A stretch of DNA of 64,000 bases from an uncultured Aquimarina sp. (GTDB lineage Bacteria; Bacteroidota; Bacteroidia; Flavobacteriales; Flavobacteriaceae), in NCBI RefSeq assembly GCF_947492965.1, contig NZ_CANLOZ010000003.1:620001-684000 (forward strand). The letters are read 5' to 3'. Position 1 is the stretch's first letter, and each line of letters opens with the position of its first letter. The translations under genes and the position numbers were made by a program. The notes beneath the pieces are model-generated. The model made no database searches. It saw only the letters and a program-made list of their open reading frames with translations, and had not been told where the DNA came from. Below, piece after piece: positions 1 to 9,002 of the stretch.

Positions 1-32
1 GCGCCTTTTATATATCTTGATGGTATGTCGAA

Positions 33-152
33 TTATGTTCGCATACACTTCTTTTCTATATAATAGACACCACTACTATTCCAATCGGAACAATATCCTC
101 TTTGTTCGCTAAAGAGTTGGATTAAACTATGTTTTAAATTATTCGGTATCAT
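33..152 (-). CDS. Putative 39-aa small ORF in left-edge cassette
   Basis: A short open frame reading leftward, starting MIPNNLKHSL and ending KKCMRT. A plausible Bacteroidota -7 box (minus strand GATCTTTG, plus 216-223) lies about 65 nt upstream of its start. The promoter block at 211-265 resembles the one at 26899-26955, which precedes another tiny ORF, so the two loci look like copies of one cassette. No recognisable family; it could equally be the 5' part of a noncoding RNA that continues past the window edge. Confidence 0.25.
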   Translation of the reverse strand: MIPNNLKHSLIQLFSEQRGYCSDWNSSGVYYIEKKCMRT

Positions 153-430
153 TTCTTAATTTTTATATTCTTGTAAATTAGGCAATCGCTTCGTTGTTTC
201 GTTATGATTACGGTGCAAAGATCAAAACTTTTTTTTAATCTCCAAATATTTTTTCAATTTATTTTATTGATTATCAGTTAGTTATGTTAAAATTTAAGCA
301 TAAGAATGCCTGTTCGTTTCTCAACGAATTTTGGATTTTTTGGCAACTGTCTGTCTCCCTGATGCTTACTTTCCAAATGCTATTCTTTATGTCTTAATTA
401 AGCTCTATTCATTTTTTCTAAAAAATTTCA

Positions 431-461
431 ATAAAAAAAGCGCCCAATTTCTTGGACGCTT
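431..461 (-). terminator. Intrinsic terminator of the upstream small RNA/ORF
   Basis: Inverted arms AAGCGCCCA (438-446) and TGGACGCTT (453-461) with a 6-nt loop. On the minus strand they are followed by a run of seven T (plus A-run 433-439). A nearly identical hairpin lies at 27102-27127. The segment at 522-528 (minus GGACGTT) is complementary to one arm of the hairpin, so an alternative pairing is possible. Confidence 0.6.
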
Positions 462-511
462 GTGGTTTTATATAGTTTTTATTTAAATCACTTCATATAT
501 AAGGATTAAAA

Positions 512-616
512 TTAGCTACACAACGTCCGTTTTCGATGGGATAATTCTCCTATCCATCGATAATCACACTGACTAAACAGTGATCTCGGCGTAATATGTG
601 CTTTGTTTTTCATCAT
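512..616 (-). CDS. Putative 34-aa basic small ORF or small RNA
   Basis: A short frame beginning with two Met and ending RKRTLCS. A -7-like box (minus AATATTTG, plus 625-632) sits only a few bases upstream, so the transcript would be nearly leaderless. The terminator at 431-461 follows. The layout promoter, short frame, terminator is repeated at 27102-27266. No family recognised. It may be a structured RNA instead, because 541-564 contains the hairpin ATGGGATAA..CTATCCATC. Confidence 0.25.
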   Translation of the reverse strand: MMKNKAHITPRSLFSQCDYRWIGELSHRKRTLCS

Positions 617-754
617 TTCTATCACAAATATTATATAATCTTGTTAGATAATCCAAATTTTACTTGCATTTTTCAGACTTATGAGTATTATTTTTTCTGA
701 ATTTATTCTCTATATTACCAAAATATATACGAAAATCTATTTATTCTCTTATAA

Positions 755-1258
755 ATGACAGTTCAAGATTTTATTAATTGGTTCGGTAACCATCCTAATT
801 TAGTATTAGGATATTTTGCGATAGTGATCATAATTTCTCTAATAGGTTTACTCTTTGTAAAACCCTCAAACTTCAAAGCCCCTATTAATTATTTTTATGG
901 GGTTCTTATTTACGCAGTTACCATTCCTGGATTATTAGCATTAATTTTACTTCTCTATAGTTTTTTCTTTCTAAAAACGAATCTACTTCAGTTAGATTTG
1001 GTTACGTATTTTGTTCCTTTAATCGGAATGATAGCTAGTTTAATAATCATTAATAAAACGGTAGCCATGTCTCAGATACCAGGTTTTGGTAAATTGTCTG
1101 GACTTTTTATGTTGATTATGATAACCTTTGTGATCACCTACATATTACAAAGAATGTTTTTTGGAGTTTTCTTTGTCGGTAGATTCCAGTATTTAATAGG
1201 ATTCTTCTTGTTATTATTAATAGGTATAAAAATTGCTTGGGATCGTATTGTAAGATAG
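755..1258 (+). CDS. Small integral membrane protein, function unknown
   Basis: 167 residues, almost entirely hydrophobic, with about five predicted membrane spans (roughly 18-35, 47-70, 84-100, 112-130 and 140-162). No catalytic motif is visible and I do not recognise the family. It is the first gene of a plus-strand run that continues with two coiled-coil proteins and an ABC importer, so it may be a membrane partner of that system. The upstream region 661-754 is AT-rich and presumably holds the promoter. Confidence 0.75.
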   Translation: MTVQDFINWFGNHPNLVLGYFAIVIIISLIGLLFVKPSNFKAPINYFYGVLIYAVTIPGLLALILLLYSFFFLKTNLLQLDLVTYFVPLIGMIASLIIINKTVAMSQIPGFGKLSGLFMLIMITFVITYILQRMFFGVFFVGRFQYLIGFFLLLLIGIKIAWDRIVR

Positions 1259-1386
1259 CAGATGCTGTAATAACTGTAACATTTTAGAGTCAAATGATAC
1301 CAATATAATATAGGGGAAGTAGGAAATACATATTTTAAAACCTTACCGAACACTTATTTTTATAAATTTGTTTAAATTCACTAACC

Positions 1387-2070
1387 ATGCTAAAAAACTT
1401 AAAGTCTTTATTTATAGTAGAAGATGAAGCAGAGAATAAGCAGGCTTCAGAACCCAAAGCGAATAATACGGGTACCAATGAAAAAAAAGCAGCTCCAGCG
1501 GCTTCGACTCCACCGCCGCTTCCAAATAATCCTGTGCCTGTTTCTTCTGAAGGAACACTTGATAATAAAATAGTTGAAAAATTATTGCAAGCGATAGAAA
1601 AAAATAATCTAGACGGCTTTGACTATTTAGAATATAAGAAATCGCTAAAAGCATTAGAAAAAATGCCAATGGACGAAGCTACAAAGTATCGCTCTGCTTT
1701 TGCTACAGCATCTACTATGGGAGTAACGCTAGATAAGCTTTTGCAAACGACTAATTTTTATATTGGTGTTTTAGATAAAGAAAATGAGCAGTTTTTAGGG
1801 GCATTTAAAAATCAATTTGATAGTAAGGTATCCGGTAGAGAACGAGAAATTGCTCAGTTCGAATCTATCATTAAAGAGAAGTCAGAGCAGATTAAAAAAT
1901 TGACTGAAGAAATTACGAAGCATCAGCAACAGATTAGTGATTTAAAAGCCAAAGTAGAGGAGAGTAATAATAAAATCAATAAAACACAGAACGATTTTAA
2001 AGTATCTTACAGTCATTTGAAGAAACAGTTTGAGGAAGATATTGTTAAAATGCAGAAATATTTAAAGTAA
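1387..2070 (+). CDS. Cytoplasmic coiled-coil protein, function unknown
   Basis: 227 residues. The N-terminus is low-complexity with a proline-rich stretch (TPPPLPNNPVP, about 40-50). A helical region follows (about 60-140), then a long Lys/Glu/Gln-rich coiled coil (about 145-225). No signal peptide or membrane span. The stop codon abuts the ATG of the next gene, so the two are translationally coupled. The pair precedes an ABC importer and may form its cytoplasmic/membrane scaffold; that is inference from position only. Confidence 0.75.
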   Translation: MLKNLKSLFIVEDEAENKQASEPKANNTGTNEKKAAPAASTPPPLPNNPVPVSSEGTLDNKIVEKLLQAIEKNNLDGFDYLEYKKSLKALEKMPMDEATKYRSAFATASTMGVTLDKLLQTTNFYIGVLDKENEQFLGAFKNQFDSKVSGREREIAQFESIIKEKSEQIKKLTEEITKHQQQISDLKAKVEESNNKINKTQNDFKVSYSHLKKQFEEDIVKMQKYLK

Positions 2071-3084
2071 ATGGACGACAACTCATTAAAACCAAAATCA
2101 TTTTGGAAAAAACCCGAAGGTAAAACAGGGATGTTATTTATGGGGCTTTTAGGAGCCGGAGGATTATATGGTTTGTATAAAGTGCTGCCCTTTTTGATAC
2201 AAATTGCAGAAAACACTCTGTATTTAGGGGTGCTTTTAGCTGTTTTGGGAGCTTTAATCTATATGGTATTAGATCCTAAGATGCGAAACCTAATTTTCTA
2301 TATGTATAAATCTTTTATGCGCTGGATTACAGGTATTTTTATTCAAATAGATCCAATAGGTATTCTAAAAAGTTATATAGATGATTTAAAGAATAATCTT
2401 AGAAAGATGAATAAGCAGATCGCTGTGTTAAAAGGACAAATGAAGCGATTACAGCAAATCATCTATGACAATAAGAAAAGTATCAATAGCAATCTAAAAC
2501 TAGCAAGTGCTGCAAAAGAAAAAGATAAAAAAGGAATTATGATCCTTAAATCTAGAAAAGCAGGACGTTTACAAGAATCTAATCTTAAGCTAGATGGGCT
2601 CTACAAAAAAATGGAAGTTCTATATAGAGTTCTTATTAAAATGTATGAGAATTCTGAAATTCTATTAGAAGATATCGAAGATCAAGTAATGGTGAAAGAG
2701 CAGGAAAGAAAAGCGATAAGAGCCAGTCATTCTGCAATGAAATCTGCCATGAATATTATTTCTGGTAATAATGATAAAAAAGAAATGTTCGATCGCGCTC
2801 TTGAGGTAATTGCCGAAGACGTGAGTATGAAAATAGGTGAGATGGAACGTTTTATGGATATGTCTACTAATTTCATGGATTCTATTGATTTGCAAAATGG
2901 AATTTTTGAAGAAGAAGGGCTAGAGCTATTGGAGAAATGGGAAAAAGAAGGCGTTTCTCTTATCTTAGGAAATCAAAAAGATTTATTAGTGCATGATCAG
3001 CATAGCGTAGATTTAGATGCACCAATTGTAAAAACTAAAACACAAAATAATCAATATTCGGATTTATTCAATTTCGAAGATTAA
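2071..3084 (+). CDS. Membrane-anchored coiled-coil protein, function unknown
   Basis: 337 residues. Two closely spaced membrane spans near the N-terminus (about 20-40 and 48-68) are followed by a long helical cytoplasmic part with coiled-coil character (about 90-220). The layout recalls membrane-stress proteins of the PspA or toxic-anion-resistance type, but I see no diagnostic motif. It starts directly at the end of the preceding coiled-coil gene and lies 22 nt before the ABC binding protein, which supports a shared complex. Confidence 0.75.
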   Translation: MDDNSLKPKSFWKKPEGKTGMLFMGLLGAGGLYGLYKVLPFLIQIAENTLYLGVLLAVLGALIYMVLDPKMRNLIFYMYKSFMRWITGIFIQIDPIGILKSYIDDLKNNLRKMNKQIAVLKGQMKRLQQIIYDNKKSINSNLKLASAAKEKDKKGIMILKSRKAGRLQESNLKLDGLYKKMEVLYRVLIKMYENSEILLEDIEDQVMVKEQERKAIRASHSAMKSAMNIISGNNDKKEMFDRALEVIAEDVSMKIGEMERFMDMSTNFMDSIDLQNGIFEEEGLELLEKWEKEGVSLILGNQKDLLVHDQHSVDLDAPIVKTKTQNNQYSDLFNFED

Positions 3085-3106
3085 TAGTAATAACTAATCA
3101 AATATT

Positions 3107-4660
3107 ATGGCAAGAGCTAAATTAACTCCATTTTCGAAACTTTTAATTGTAGCACTTATCCTCGGAGGGCTATATTTTCTTATAACTAAATTTGTAACCA
3201 ATAATCCAGATGCTAAAGAACAAATAGAGAAACTCACTTCTAAAGACAAAGAAGGAAAAACAAAAGAGGGATATAAAGATGTAATCAATGTTGGAGTCGT
3301 GACTTGGGGTGGATATGCTGGTGGACAGTATTTCAATGAAGGATTTAAGGCAAATACCAACTCTAGATTTTATAAAGATTACGGATTTAAAGTAAATTTT
3401 GAAGTAATCGATGATTTCGATGCTTCTAGAGATGCTTTTAAAAATGGTTCCATAGATTTAATGTGGGCTACGATTGATGCGTTCCCAACAGAGGTAGAAG
3501 GATTATCTCAATATCAACCTCAAGTAGTATTTCAGGCAGATTGGAGTAGAGGAGGAGATGCTATTGTCGCAGCAAGAGGTATAAATAAGGTAAGTGACTT
3601 AAGAGGAAAGAAAATTGCAGTGGCACCAATGACACCTTCACATTCTTTCTTGATCTGGTTATTAGAAGCTAGTGATATGACTACAAAAGATGTACAATTA
3701 GTAGAAGTTCCTAGTGCTATTGATGCGGCAGATTCTTTTAAAAGTAATACAGTAGATGCTGCAGTAGTTTGGAGTCCAGACGATGCGGATTGTGTAGCTA
3801 AAGTGGCAGGAGCAAAAGTGTTGGAAAGTACTAAGAATGCTACCCATATTATTGCAGATGTTTTTGTGTCTAAAAAGGAATTTGTAGAAACTCATAAAGA
3901 ACAACTACAAGATCTGTATGAAGGATGGATGATTGGAGCTTCAGAATTAAATAGTTCAGATATCAATAAGAGAAAAGCAGCTAAAATTTTAGCACAAGGA
4001 TTATCGCAGCCAGAAGATTTCTGCTACGATGCCATTAATAATGTTAGATTAGCTACTCATGGAGATAATAAAGATTTCTTTGGATTAAATCCTAGCTATA
4101 GTGGAGTTACTGGAGAAGATCTATACAATAAAATGAAAGTGAAATATAATAACCTTGGTTATAGTACAGCGGGTGCAAAAAGTTGGAGATTGTTATCTAC
4201 AAAAGACTTAGTAAATAGAACTACACTTTCTGGTAATTCTCACAATGCAGAGCAACAGAAACAGTTTACCGCTGTGGATGAAACATTAGAGAAAAAAGAG
4301 TCCTTATCTTCTAAGAAAGTAAGTATTAGTTTTAGAACAGGAGAATTTCAATTAGATGAAAATTCAAAACAATTAATAGACCTACAGTTCACTCCAATTG
4401 CAAAGGCATTTGCCAATGCGAGAATTAGAATTGAAGGAAATACAGATAATGTAGGAAATCGTGCATCCAACATTGCTTTATCTAAGAAAAGAGCACAGTC
4501 GGTAGCTGATTATTTAGAGAAAGAACATCAAATGCCTCATAACCGATTTATCATTTTAGGAAATGGTCCAGATAAACCAGTTCCTGGTTGTGAGCGTAAC
4601 CAAAATGCAGATTGTAAATCTAAGAACAGAAGAACAGACTTTGAATTGGTAGTAGACTAA
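3107..4660 (+). CDS. ABC solute-binding protein (SsuA/TauA/NrtA type) fused to OmpA domain
   Basis: 517 residues. An N-terminal hydrophobic anchor (about 8-28) is followed by an NMT1/SsuA-like periplasmic binding domain (about 60-360) with the segments VGVVTWGGYAGG, DLMWATIDAFP and VSDLRGKKIAVAP. The C-terminal ~110 residues form an OmpA-like peptidoglycan-binding domain (ISFRTGEFQLDENS, EGNTDNVG, LSKKRAQSVADYL, NRRTDFELV). The fusion would tether the receptor to the cell wall. Nitrate, sulfonate, taurine and cyanate are all possible ligands. The stop overlaps the permease start (TAATG). Normal binding proteins of this family lack the OmpA part. Confidence 0.88.
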   Translation: MARAKLTPFSKLLIVALILGGLYFLITKFVTNNPDAKEQIEKLTSKDKEGKTKEGYKDVINVGVVTWGGYAGGQYFNEGFKANTNSRFYKDYGFKVNFEVIDDFDASRDAFKNGSIDLMWATIDAFPTEVEGLSQYQPQVVFQADWSRGGDAIVAARGINKVSDLRGKKIAVAPMTPSHSFLIWLLEASDMTTKDVQLVEVPSAIDAADSFKSNTVDAAVVWSPDDADCVAKVAGAKVLESTKNATHIIADVFVSKKEFVETHKEQLQDLYEGWMIGASELNSSDINKRKAAKILAQGLSQPEDFCYDAINNVRLATHGDNKDFFGLNPSYSGVTGEDLYNKMKVKYNNLGYSTAGAKSWRLLSTKDLVNRTTLSGNSHNAEQQKQFTAVDETLEKKESLSSKKVSISFRTGEFQLDENSKQLIDLQFTPIAKAFANARIRIEGNTDNVGNRASNIALSKKRAQSVADYLEKEHQMPHNRFIILGNGPDKPVPGCERNQNADCKSKNRRTDFELVVD

Positions 4661-5628
4661 TGGCAGGGATCAAAAAACTTTTTGAGCTTAGAGGAAATTT
4701 AGCATCCAAAGACAAAGCAATACTAACAGCAATCGGAGCCATAATCCTTATCGGTTTATGGTTCCTCTTAGCTGAATTTCTGTCCACATCTGTAATTACT
4801 CAAGATGAATCCATTGATATTTCGAAAATAGCGCAGAGTGAGCGAAAATATTACGAAAGTGATTCTTTGTTGGTAGCCAATTATGATGCACTAGAAAAGA
4901 TGAGTTTAGAAGAATTGACTTCTTTTGGACTTAAGAAAAACAAAGTATATCCTTTACTACCATCACCCGTAAAGGTAATTAAAGCGTTTCCTGATTTACA
5001 TAAGAATGATGACGTTGTTGGGAATACATTCTACTCTATAAAACTAAACTTTTTAGGGTATCTAGTAGCTATTTTAGTATCAATACCAATCGGTTTTTTA
5101 TTAGGATTGATCCCATTGTTTAGAGGATTGTTTAGTCAGATCATAAACTCATATCGATTTATACCACTTACTGCTGTAACTGGTATTTTTATAATGTGGT
5201 TGGGATTAGGAAGTGATATGAAGGTATCCTTTTTAGCTTTTGGTATCATTGTCTATTTGATACCTGTCGTCATTCAGCGGATCGATGAGGTACAGAATGT
5301 GTATCTCAATACTGTTTTTACGTTAGGGGCTACATCATGGCAAACCATTAGAACCGTATATATGCCGTATGTGTTTTCTAAGATCATTGACGATATTCGG
5401 GTTTTAACAGCAATATCTTGGACCTATATAACTATCGTAGAAATGTTGAATAAAGGAGGAGGGATTGGAGAATTAATCTGGACTGCGAAACGACAGAGTA
5501 GAATCGATAAAGCTTTTGCGATTCTTATAATCATCGTAGTAATTGGAATTCTGCAAGATCGACTTTTTGTATTGATTGATAAAATATTATTCTCTTTCAA
5601 GCATATTAATAAAGGAAATAAACACTAG
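4660..5628 (+). CDS. ABC transporter permease (SsuC/TauC/NrtB family)
   Basis: 322 residues with an N-terminal span (about 22-45), an extended periplasmic insert of about 85 residues, then a typical BPD_transp_1 core of five or more spans from about 120. The EAA-loop region is visible around LGATSWQTIRTVYMPYV. It begins inside the TAA stop of the binding-protein gene and ends 1 nt before the ATPase gene, so the three form a complete importer. The periplasmic insert is longer than usual for the family and might contact the OmpA-fused receptor. Confidence 0.9.
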   Translation: MAGIKKLFELRGNLASKDKAILTAIGAIILIGLWFLLAEFLSTSVITQDESIDISKIAQSERKYYESDSLLVANYDALEKMSLEELTSFGLKKNKVYPLLPSPVKVIKAFPDLHKNDDVVGNTFYSIKLNFLGYLVAILVSIPIGFLLGLIPLFRGLFSQIINSYRFIPLTAVTGIFIMWLGLGSDMKVSFLAFGIIVYLIPVVIQRIDEVQNVYLNTVFTLGATSWQTIRTVYMPYVFSKIIDDIRVLTAISWTYITIVEMLNKGGGIGELIWTAKRQSRIDKAFAILIIIVVIGILQDRLFVLIDKILFSFKHINKGNKH

Positions 5629-5629
5629 T

Positions 5630-6439
5630 ATGGCATTACAGTTTACAGATGCTCCTCAGGCACATAATGTGATTGAACTTAGAGGGATATCCCAATCTTA
5701 TGATGGAGGGAAAACCAAGATTATAGAAAATTTGGATTTGCTGGTAGAAGATAAGCCTATGCAAGGTCAGTTTACTGTTATATTAGGTATGTCTGGATGT
5801 GGTAAGTCTACTTTATTGAGATATATTGCTGGTTTGCAAAAGCCTACCTCTGGAACGGTATTGGTTAATGGGAAACCAGTAAGTAAGGAGAATAGAGTGA
5901 GTATGGTGTTTCAACAGTATTCTTCTTTGCCCTGGATGACTGTATTAGACAATGTAGGGTTAGGATTGCGTTTTAAAGGAATTTCAAAGAAGGAACGCGA
6001 CGAAAAAGCGATGGAAATGATCCAGTTAGTTGGCCTGGAAGGTCATCACAGGAAATATGCCCAATATCCAACCCTTTCTGGTGGGCAATTACAACGAGTA
6101 GCTATCGCCAGAAGCCTAATGTCTAACCCAGAGATTTTATTGATGGATGAACCCTTTGGAGCTTTAGATATTAAAACTCGCTTGCAAATGCAAGATCTAT
6201 TAATTGGTATTTGGGAAAAGTTTAGTCCTACGATCTTATTTGTTACCCACGATATTCAAGAGGCAGTGTATTTAGCAGATGATATTTATATTATGAAGCA
6301 TGCACCATCGAATTTTGTAAAGCATATCGATATTGATTTACCTTTTAATAGAACACGTGAAACGAAAAGATTAGCACATTTTGATGAATTGGTTCATGAA
6401 GTTGAGGATGCTATGATGCAAATTGACGCAGGTAATTGA
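5630..6439 (+). CDS. ABC transporter ATP-binding protein (SsuB/TauB/NrtD family)
   Basis: 269 residues from ATG 5630, which is preferred over an upstream in-frame ATG at 5576 inside the permease gene. Walker A is GMSGCGKST, the Q-loop follows at VFQQYSSLPW, the signature is LSGGQLQRVAIARS, and Walker B is ILLMDEPFGALD with the H-loop in FVTHDIQEAV. This set of motifs and the sequence around FGALD are typical of nitrate/sulfonate/taurine importers. It completes the ABC cassette with the two preceding genes. Confidence 0.93.
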   Translation: MALQFTDAPQAHNVIELRGISQSYDGGKTKIIENLDLLVEDKPMQGQFTVILGMSGCGKSTLLRYIAGLQKPTSGTVLVNGKPVSKENRVSMVFQQYSSLPWMTVLDNVGLGLRFKGISKKERDEKAMEMIQLVGLEGHHRKYAQYPTLSGGQLQRVAIARSLMSNPEILLMDEPFGALDIKTRLQMQDLLIGIWEKFSPTILFVTHDIQEAVYLADDIYIMKHAPSNFVKHIDIDLPFNRTRETKRLAHFDELVHEVEDAMMQIDAGN

Positions 6440-6535
6440 TTTTTGCTTTTTACAAAATCTTTTTGTTCTACTCCTACTTCAATAAGGGTTAAAAGTTTGG
6501 TATTTTTTAACCTATTAAAATAAAATTACAAGGAA

Positions 6536-7063
6536 ATGAAAAGTGTAATAGGGATATTTTTGATTACGGTATCATTAGTGATATTTGGAGTTAGAATTTC
6601 TAAAAAAATACAGTTCAAGCAAAATGTATCAGGATATTTAAAAAGGGCAGCTGATGCAAGTACAATTGAGATTGCAAATGAAGAACTGACTAAGGTAATT
6701 ACGTATTTAGAAGCTAATAATTTAACAAGTGGATATACTTCAATGATGTGGGAAACTCCAAATGAAGATATTGGATTTTGGTATAAAAACTTAAAAGCAA
6801 GTCAAAATGAGTTACAGAATTTAAAATCCGAAAGCGCCTTAGAAAGAACCAATGTACTTATAAAGCTTAGAGAAACTTTGTTGGATACAGGTAAGAAAAC
6901 AAAGGTGACAATTCCAAAAGGATTAGCGGTTTATCCTGATAATAAGTTATGGGGATTTTTGATAACAACAGCCTTATTTTCATTGTTGATCGGTTTCGTA
7001 CTAATTGCCATAGAAGCCGATAAAAAGGCTAAAAAGAAATCCGAAGAACAATTAAAAGCATAA
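6536..7063 (+). CDS. Membrane protein with N- and C-terminal spans, unknown
   Basis: 175 residues. An N-terminal span or signal anchor (about 3-22), an extracytoplasmic helical middle and a second span near the C-terminus (about 142-160), followed by a Lys-rich tail. It starts 96 nt after the ATPase gene. The gap contains a GGTTAAAA/TTTTTAACC hairpin (6487-6512) that may partly terminate the ABC operon. No known family recognised; it lies 23 nt before the AAA+ ATPase gene. Confidence 0.7.
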   Translation: MKSVIGIFLITVSLVIFGVRISKKIQFKQNVSGYLKRAADASTIEIANEELTKVITYLEANNLTSGYTSMMWETPNEDIGFWYKNLKASQNELQNLKSESALERTNVLIKLRETLLDTGKKTKVTIPKGLAVYPDNKLWGFLITTALFSLLIGFVLIAIEADKKAKKKSEEQLKA

Positions 7064-7086
7064 TTCATTTTTCTTGAAAAAATCTT

Positions 7087-8991
7087 ATGACCAACAGAAA
7101 ATATCATAAAGCCACAGACCAGTTTTTTTCTAAATTAGATCAAAAACACAAAGCTTCTTTTTTTAAAGGAAAGTCTATTAATCCTTTAAAAATACTATCG
7201 ATCACTGAAGCGTTTCCTTCCTTAAAAATAAAAGATGAAGACTTACTACTATTGTATTCTCTAAAGGAATCTATAGATGAATTAGATTTTATCATTACTA
7301 CTCAGCATATTCATATTGCTGGTGCAACACTTTCTCTAGATAAGGATATTTTTAAGGATGTAAAATTTAGTGCTTTTCCAAAAGAGCACATAGTATTATT
7401 AGATTCTTTGATGGAAGATCTTTTGCTTACTAAAAAAGACGAGAAAAAGACTTTAGCTGATTTCACAAATAAATTCAAAGATTTTGTCAATCAAAAAGAA
7501 GATGTAGCGAAAGATTATGATGTGGATTATGAGTTTCTACAGATCTTAAAAAACGAAGGTGAAAAAATTCAAAACCTTGCTGAGGATTTAAATAATAACA
7601 AACGTTTTTCGAATACGATCAATGCTATTGTTCATAAGACCGATGATGCGATAGAGTTTCAGGCAGAACATGTGATTTTGCAGGATATTATTAAGGTATT
7701 TAATATGATTTATCCTTTAACGGATAAAGAAAATACAGTTGCCGATGCCAAAGTGAAATTTTTACTTGCATTCATGTTCGAAAAGTTGCAAGGCAATGAT
7801 ATCATAGCTTCACTTTCTATAGAGCGTATCAACAAATTTGTGCAGTCAGAAAAGTTTGAAGAGAATATCGAAATCATAAAAACAGCTAGTCTTTTTGATT
7901 TAGGAGAAGATTATAAGAACGAATTTTTATTGCCATCTTTATTAAAACGATTAGATAGTCAGCATTTTGCGAATTCAGCCTCTTTTTTATATCGGATTGC
8001 TTCGTTAATTGCAAAGGTAGATGATACTATTTCTGAAGAGGAAAAAACCTTGCTAAAGAAGATTAATGATAAGTTGCAACACCCCAAAGAAAAATTAGAA
8101 GGTGTAAAGCAAACTGAGATTGATGAAAATGAGACCTTGGATGATGTAATGGATGAGCTCAATGAACTAATAGGATTAGATAATATAAAAACGGCTGTTA
8201 AAGAGTTGTCTAATTTCTTGAAAGTGCAAAAGCTGAGAGAAGAAAAAGGGCTTAAAAATGTAAACAATTCGTTACATTCTGTATTTATGGGACCTCCTGG
8301 AACAGGAAAGACCACTGTTGCGCGTTTGGTGTCTAAAATCTACCGACACCTAGGATATCTAGAAAAAGGACATCTGGTGGAAACTGACAGGACAGGAATG
8401 GTAGCCGGTTACGTAGGTCAAACTGCCCTGAAGGTCGAAGAGGTAATCAAAACTTCACTGGACGGAGTTTTATTTATTGATGAAGCTTATTCTTTAGCCA
8501 AGGATAACAAAAAAGACTTTGGTAACGAGGCAGTTGAGGTATTGCTTAAGAAAATGGAAGATCATAGAGATCAACTAGTAGTGATTGTAGCAGGATATCC
8601 AGATGAGATGGAAGAATTTATTGAATCTAATCCAGGACTACAATCACGATTTAATCGATATTTCACCTTTGATCACTATAAACCCAAAGAGTTAATAGGT
8701 ATTTTTGAACTATTCTGTCTCAAAAATGATTTTGTGTTAGCGGAAGAAGCAAAAGAAAAATTGGAGTTTATTTTTGATAAACTTTACGAAAAAAGACATA
8801 AAAGTTTTGGAAACGCCAGAGTAGCACGTAATTTATTCGAAAAAATTATAGAGTATCAAGCGAATCGCATTGTAGCTATTACACCACTTACCGAACAATT
8901 GCTAAAGACAATTGTTGAAGAAGATATTCCACCAATTAATCAAACGGTGGACGATTATCTTAGATTTCAAAAAGATGAAGAAGAAGCTTAA
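7087..8991 (+). CDS. AAA+ ATPase, CbbX/SpoVK-like, with long N-terminal region
   Basis: 634 residues. The N-terminal ~340 residues are helical and contain an acidic part (about 200-330) that could be TerB-like. The C-terminal AAA+ module (about 355-610) has Walker A GPPGTGKTT, Walker B GVLFIDEAYSL, a substrate-loop region YVGQTALK, and sensor and arginine-finger regions at VIVAGYPDEM and NPGLQSRFNRYF. The FIDEAYSL and NPGLQSRF motifs are characteristic of the CbbX/SpoVK family, which remodels protein complexes. Its target is probably encoded nearby, but nothing in the sequence identifies it. Confidence 0.88.
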   Translation: MTNRKYHKATDQFFSKLDQKHKASFFKGKSINPLKILSITEAFPSLKIKDEDLLLLYSLKESIDELDFIITTQHIHIAGATLSLDKDIFKDVKFSAFPKEHIVLLDSLMEDLLLTKKDEKKTLADFTNKFKDFVNQKEDVAKDYDVDYEFLQILKNEGEKIQNLAEDLNNNKRFSNTINAIVHKTDDAIEFQAEHVILQDIIKVFNMIYPLTDKENTVADAKVKFLLAFMFEKLQGNDIIASLSIERINKFVQSEKFEENIEIIKTASLFDLGEDYKNEFLLPSLLKRLDSQHFANSASFLYRIASLIAKVDDTISEEEKTLLKKINDKLQHPKEKLEGVKQTEIDENETLDDVMDELNELIGLDNIKTAVKELSNFLKVQKLREEKGLKNVNNSLHSVFMGPPGTGKTTVARLVSKIYRHLGYLEKGHLVETDRTGMVAGYVGQTALKVEEVIKTSLDGVLFIDEAYSLAKDNKKDFGNEAVEVLLKKMEDHRDQLVVIVAGYPDEMEEFIESNPGLQSRFNRYFTFDHYKPKELIGIFELFCLKNDFVLAEEAKEKLEFIFDKLYEKRHKSFGNARVARNLFEKIIEYQANRIVAITPLTEQLLKTIVEEDIPPINQTVDDYLRFQKDEEEA

Positions 8992-9002
8992 ATTAGCACG
9001 CA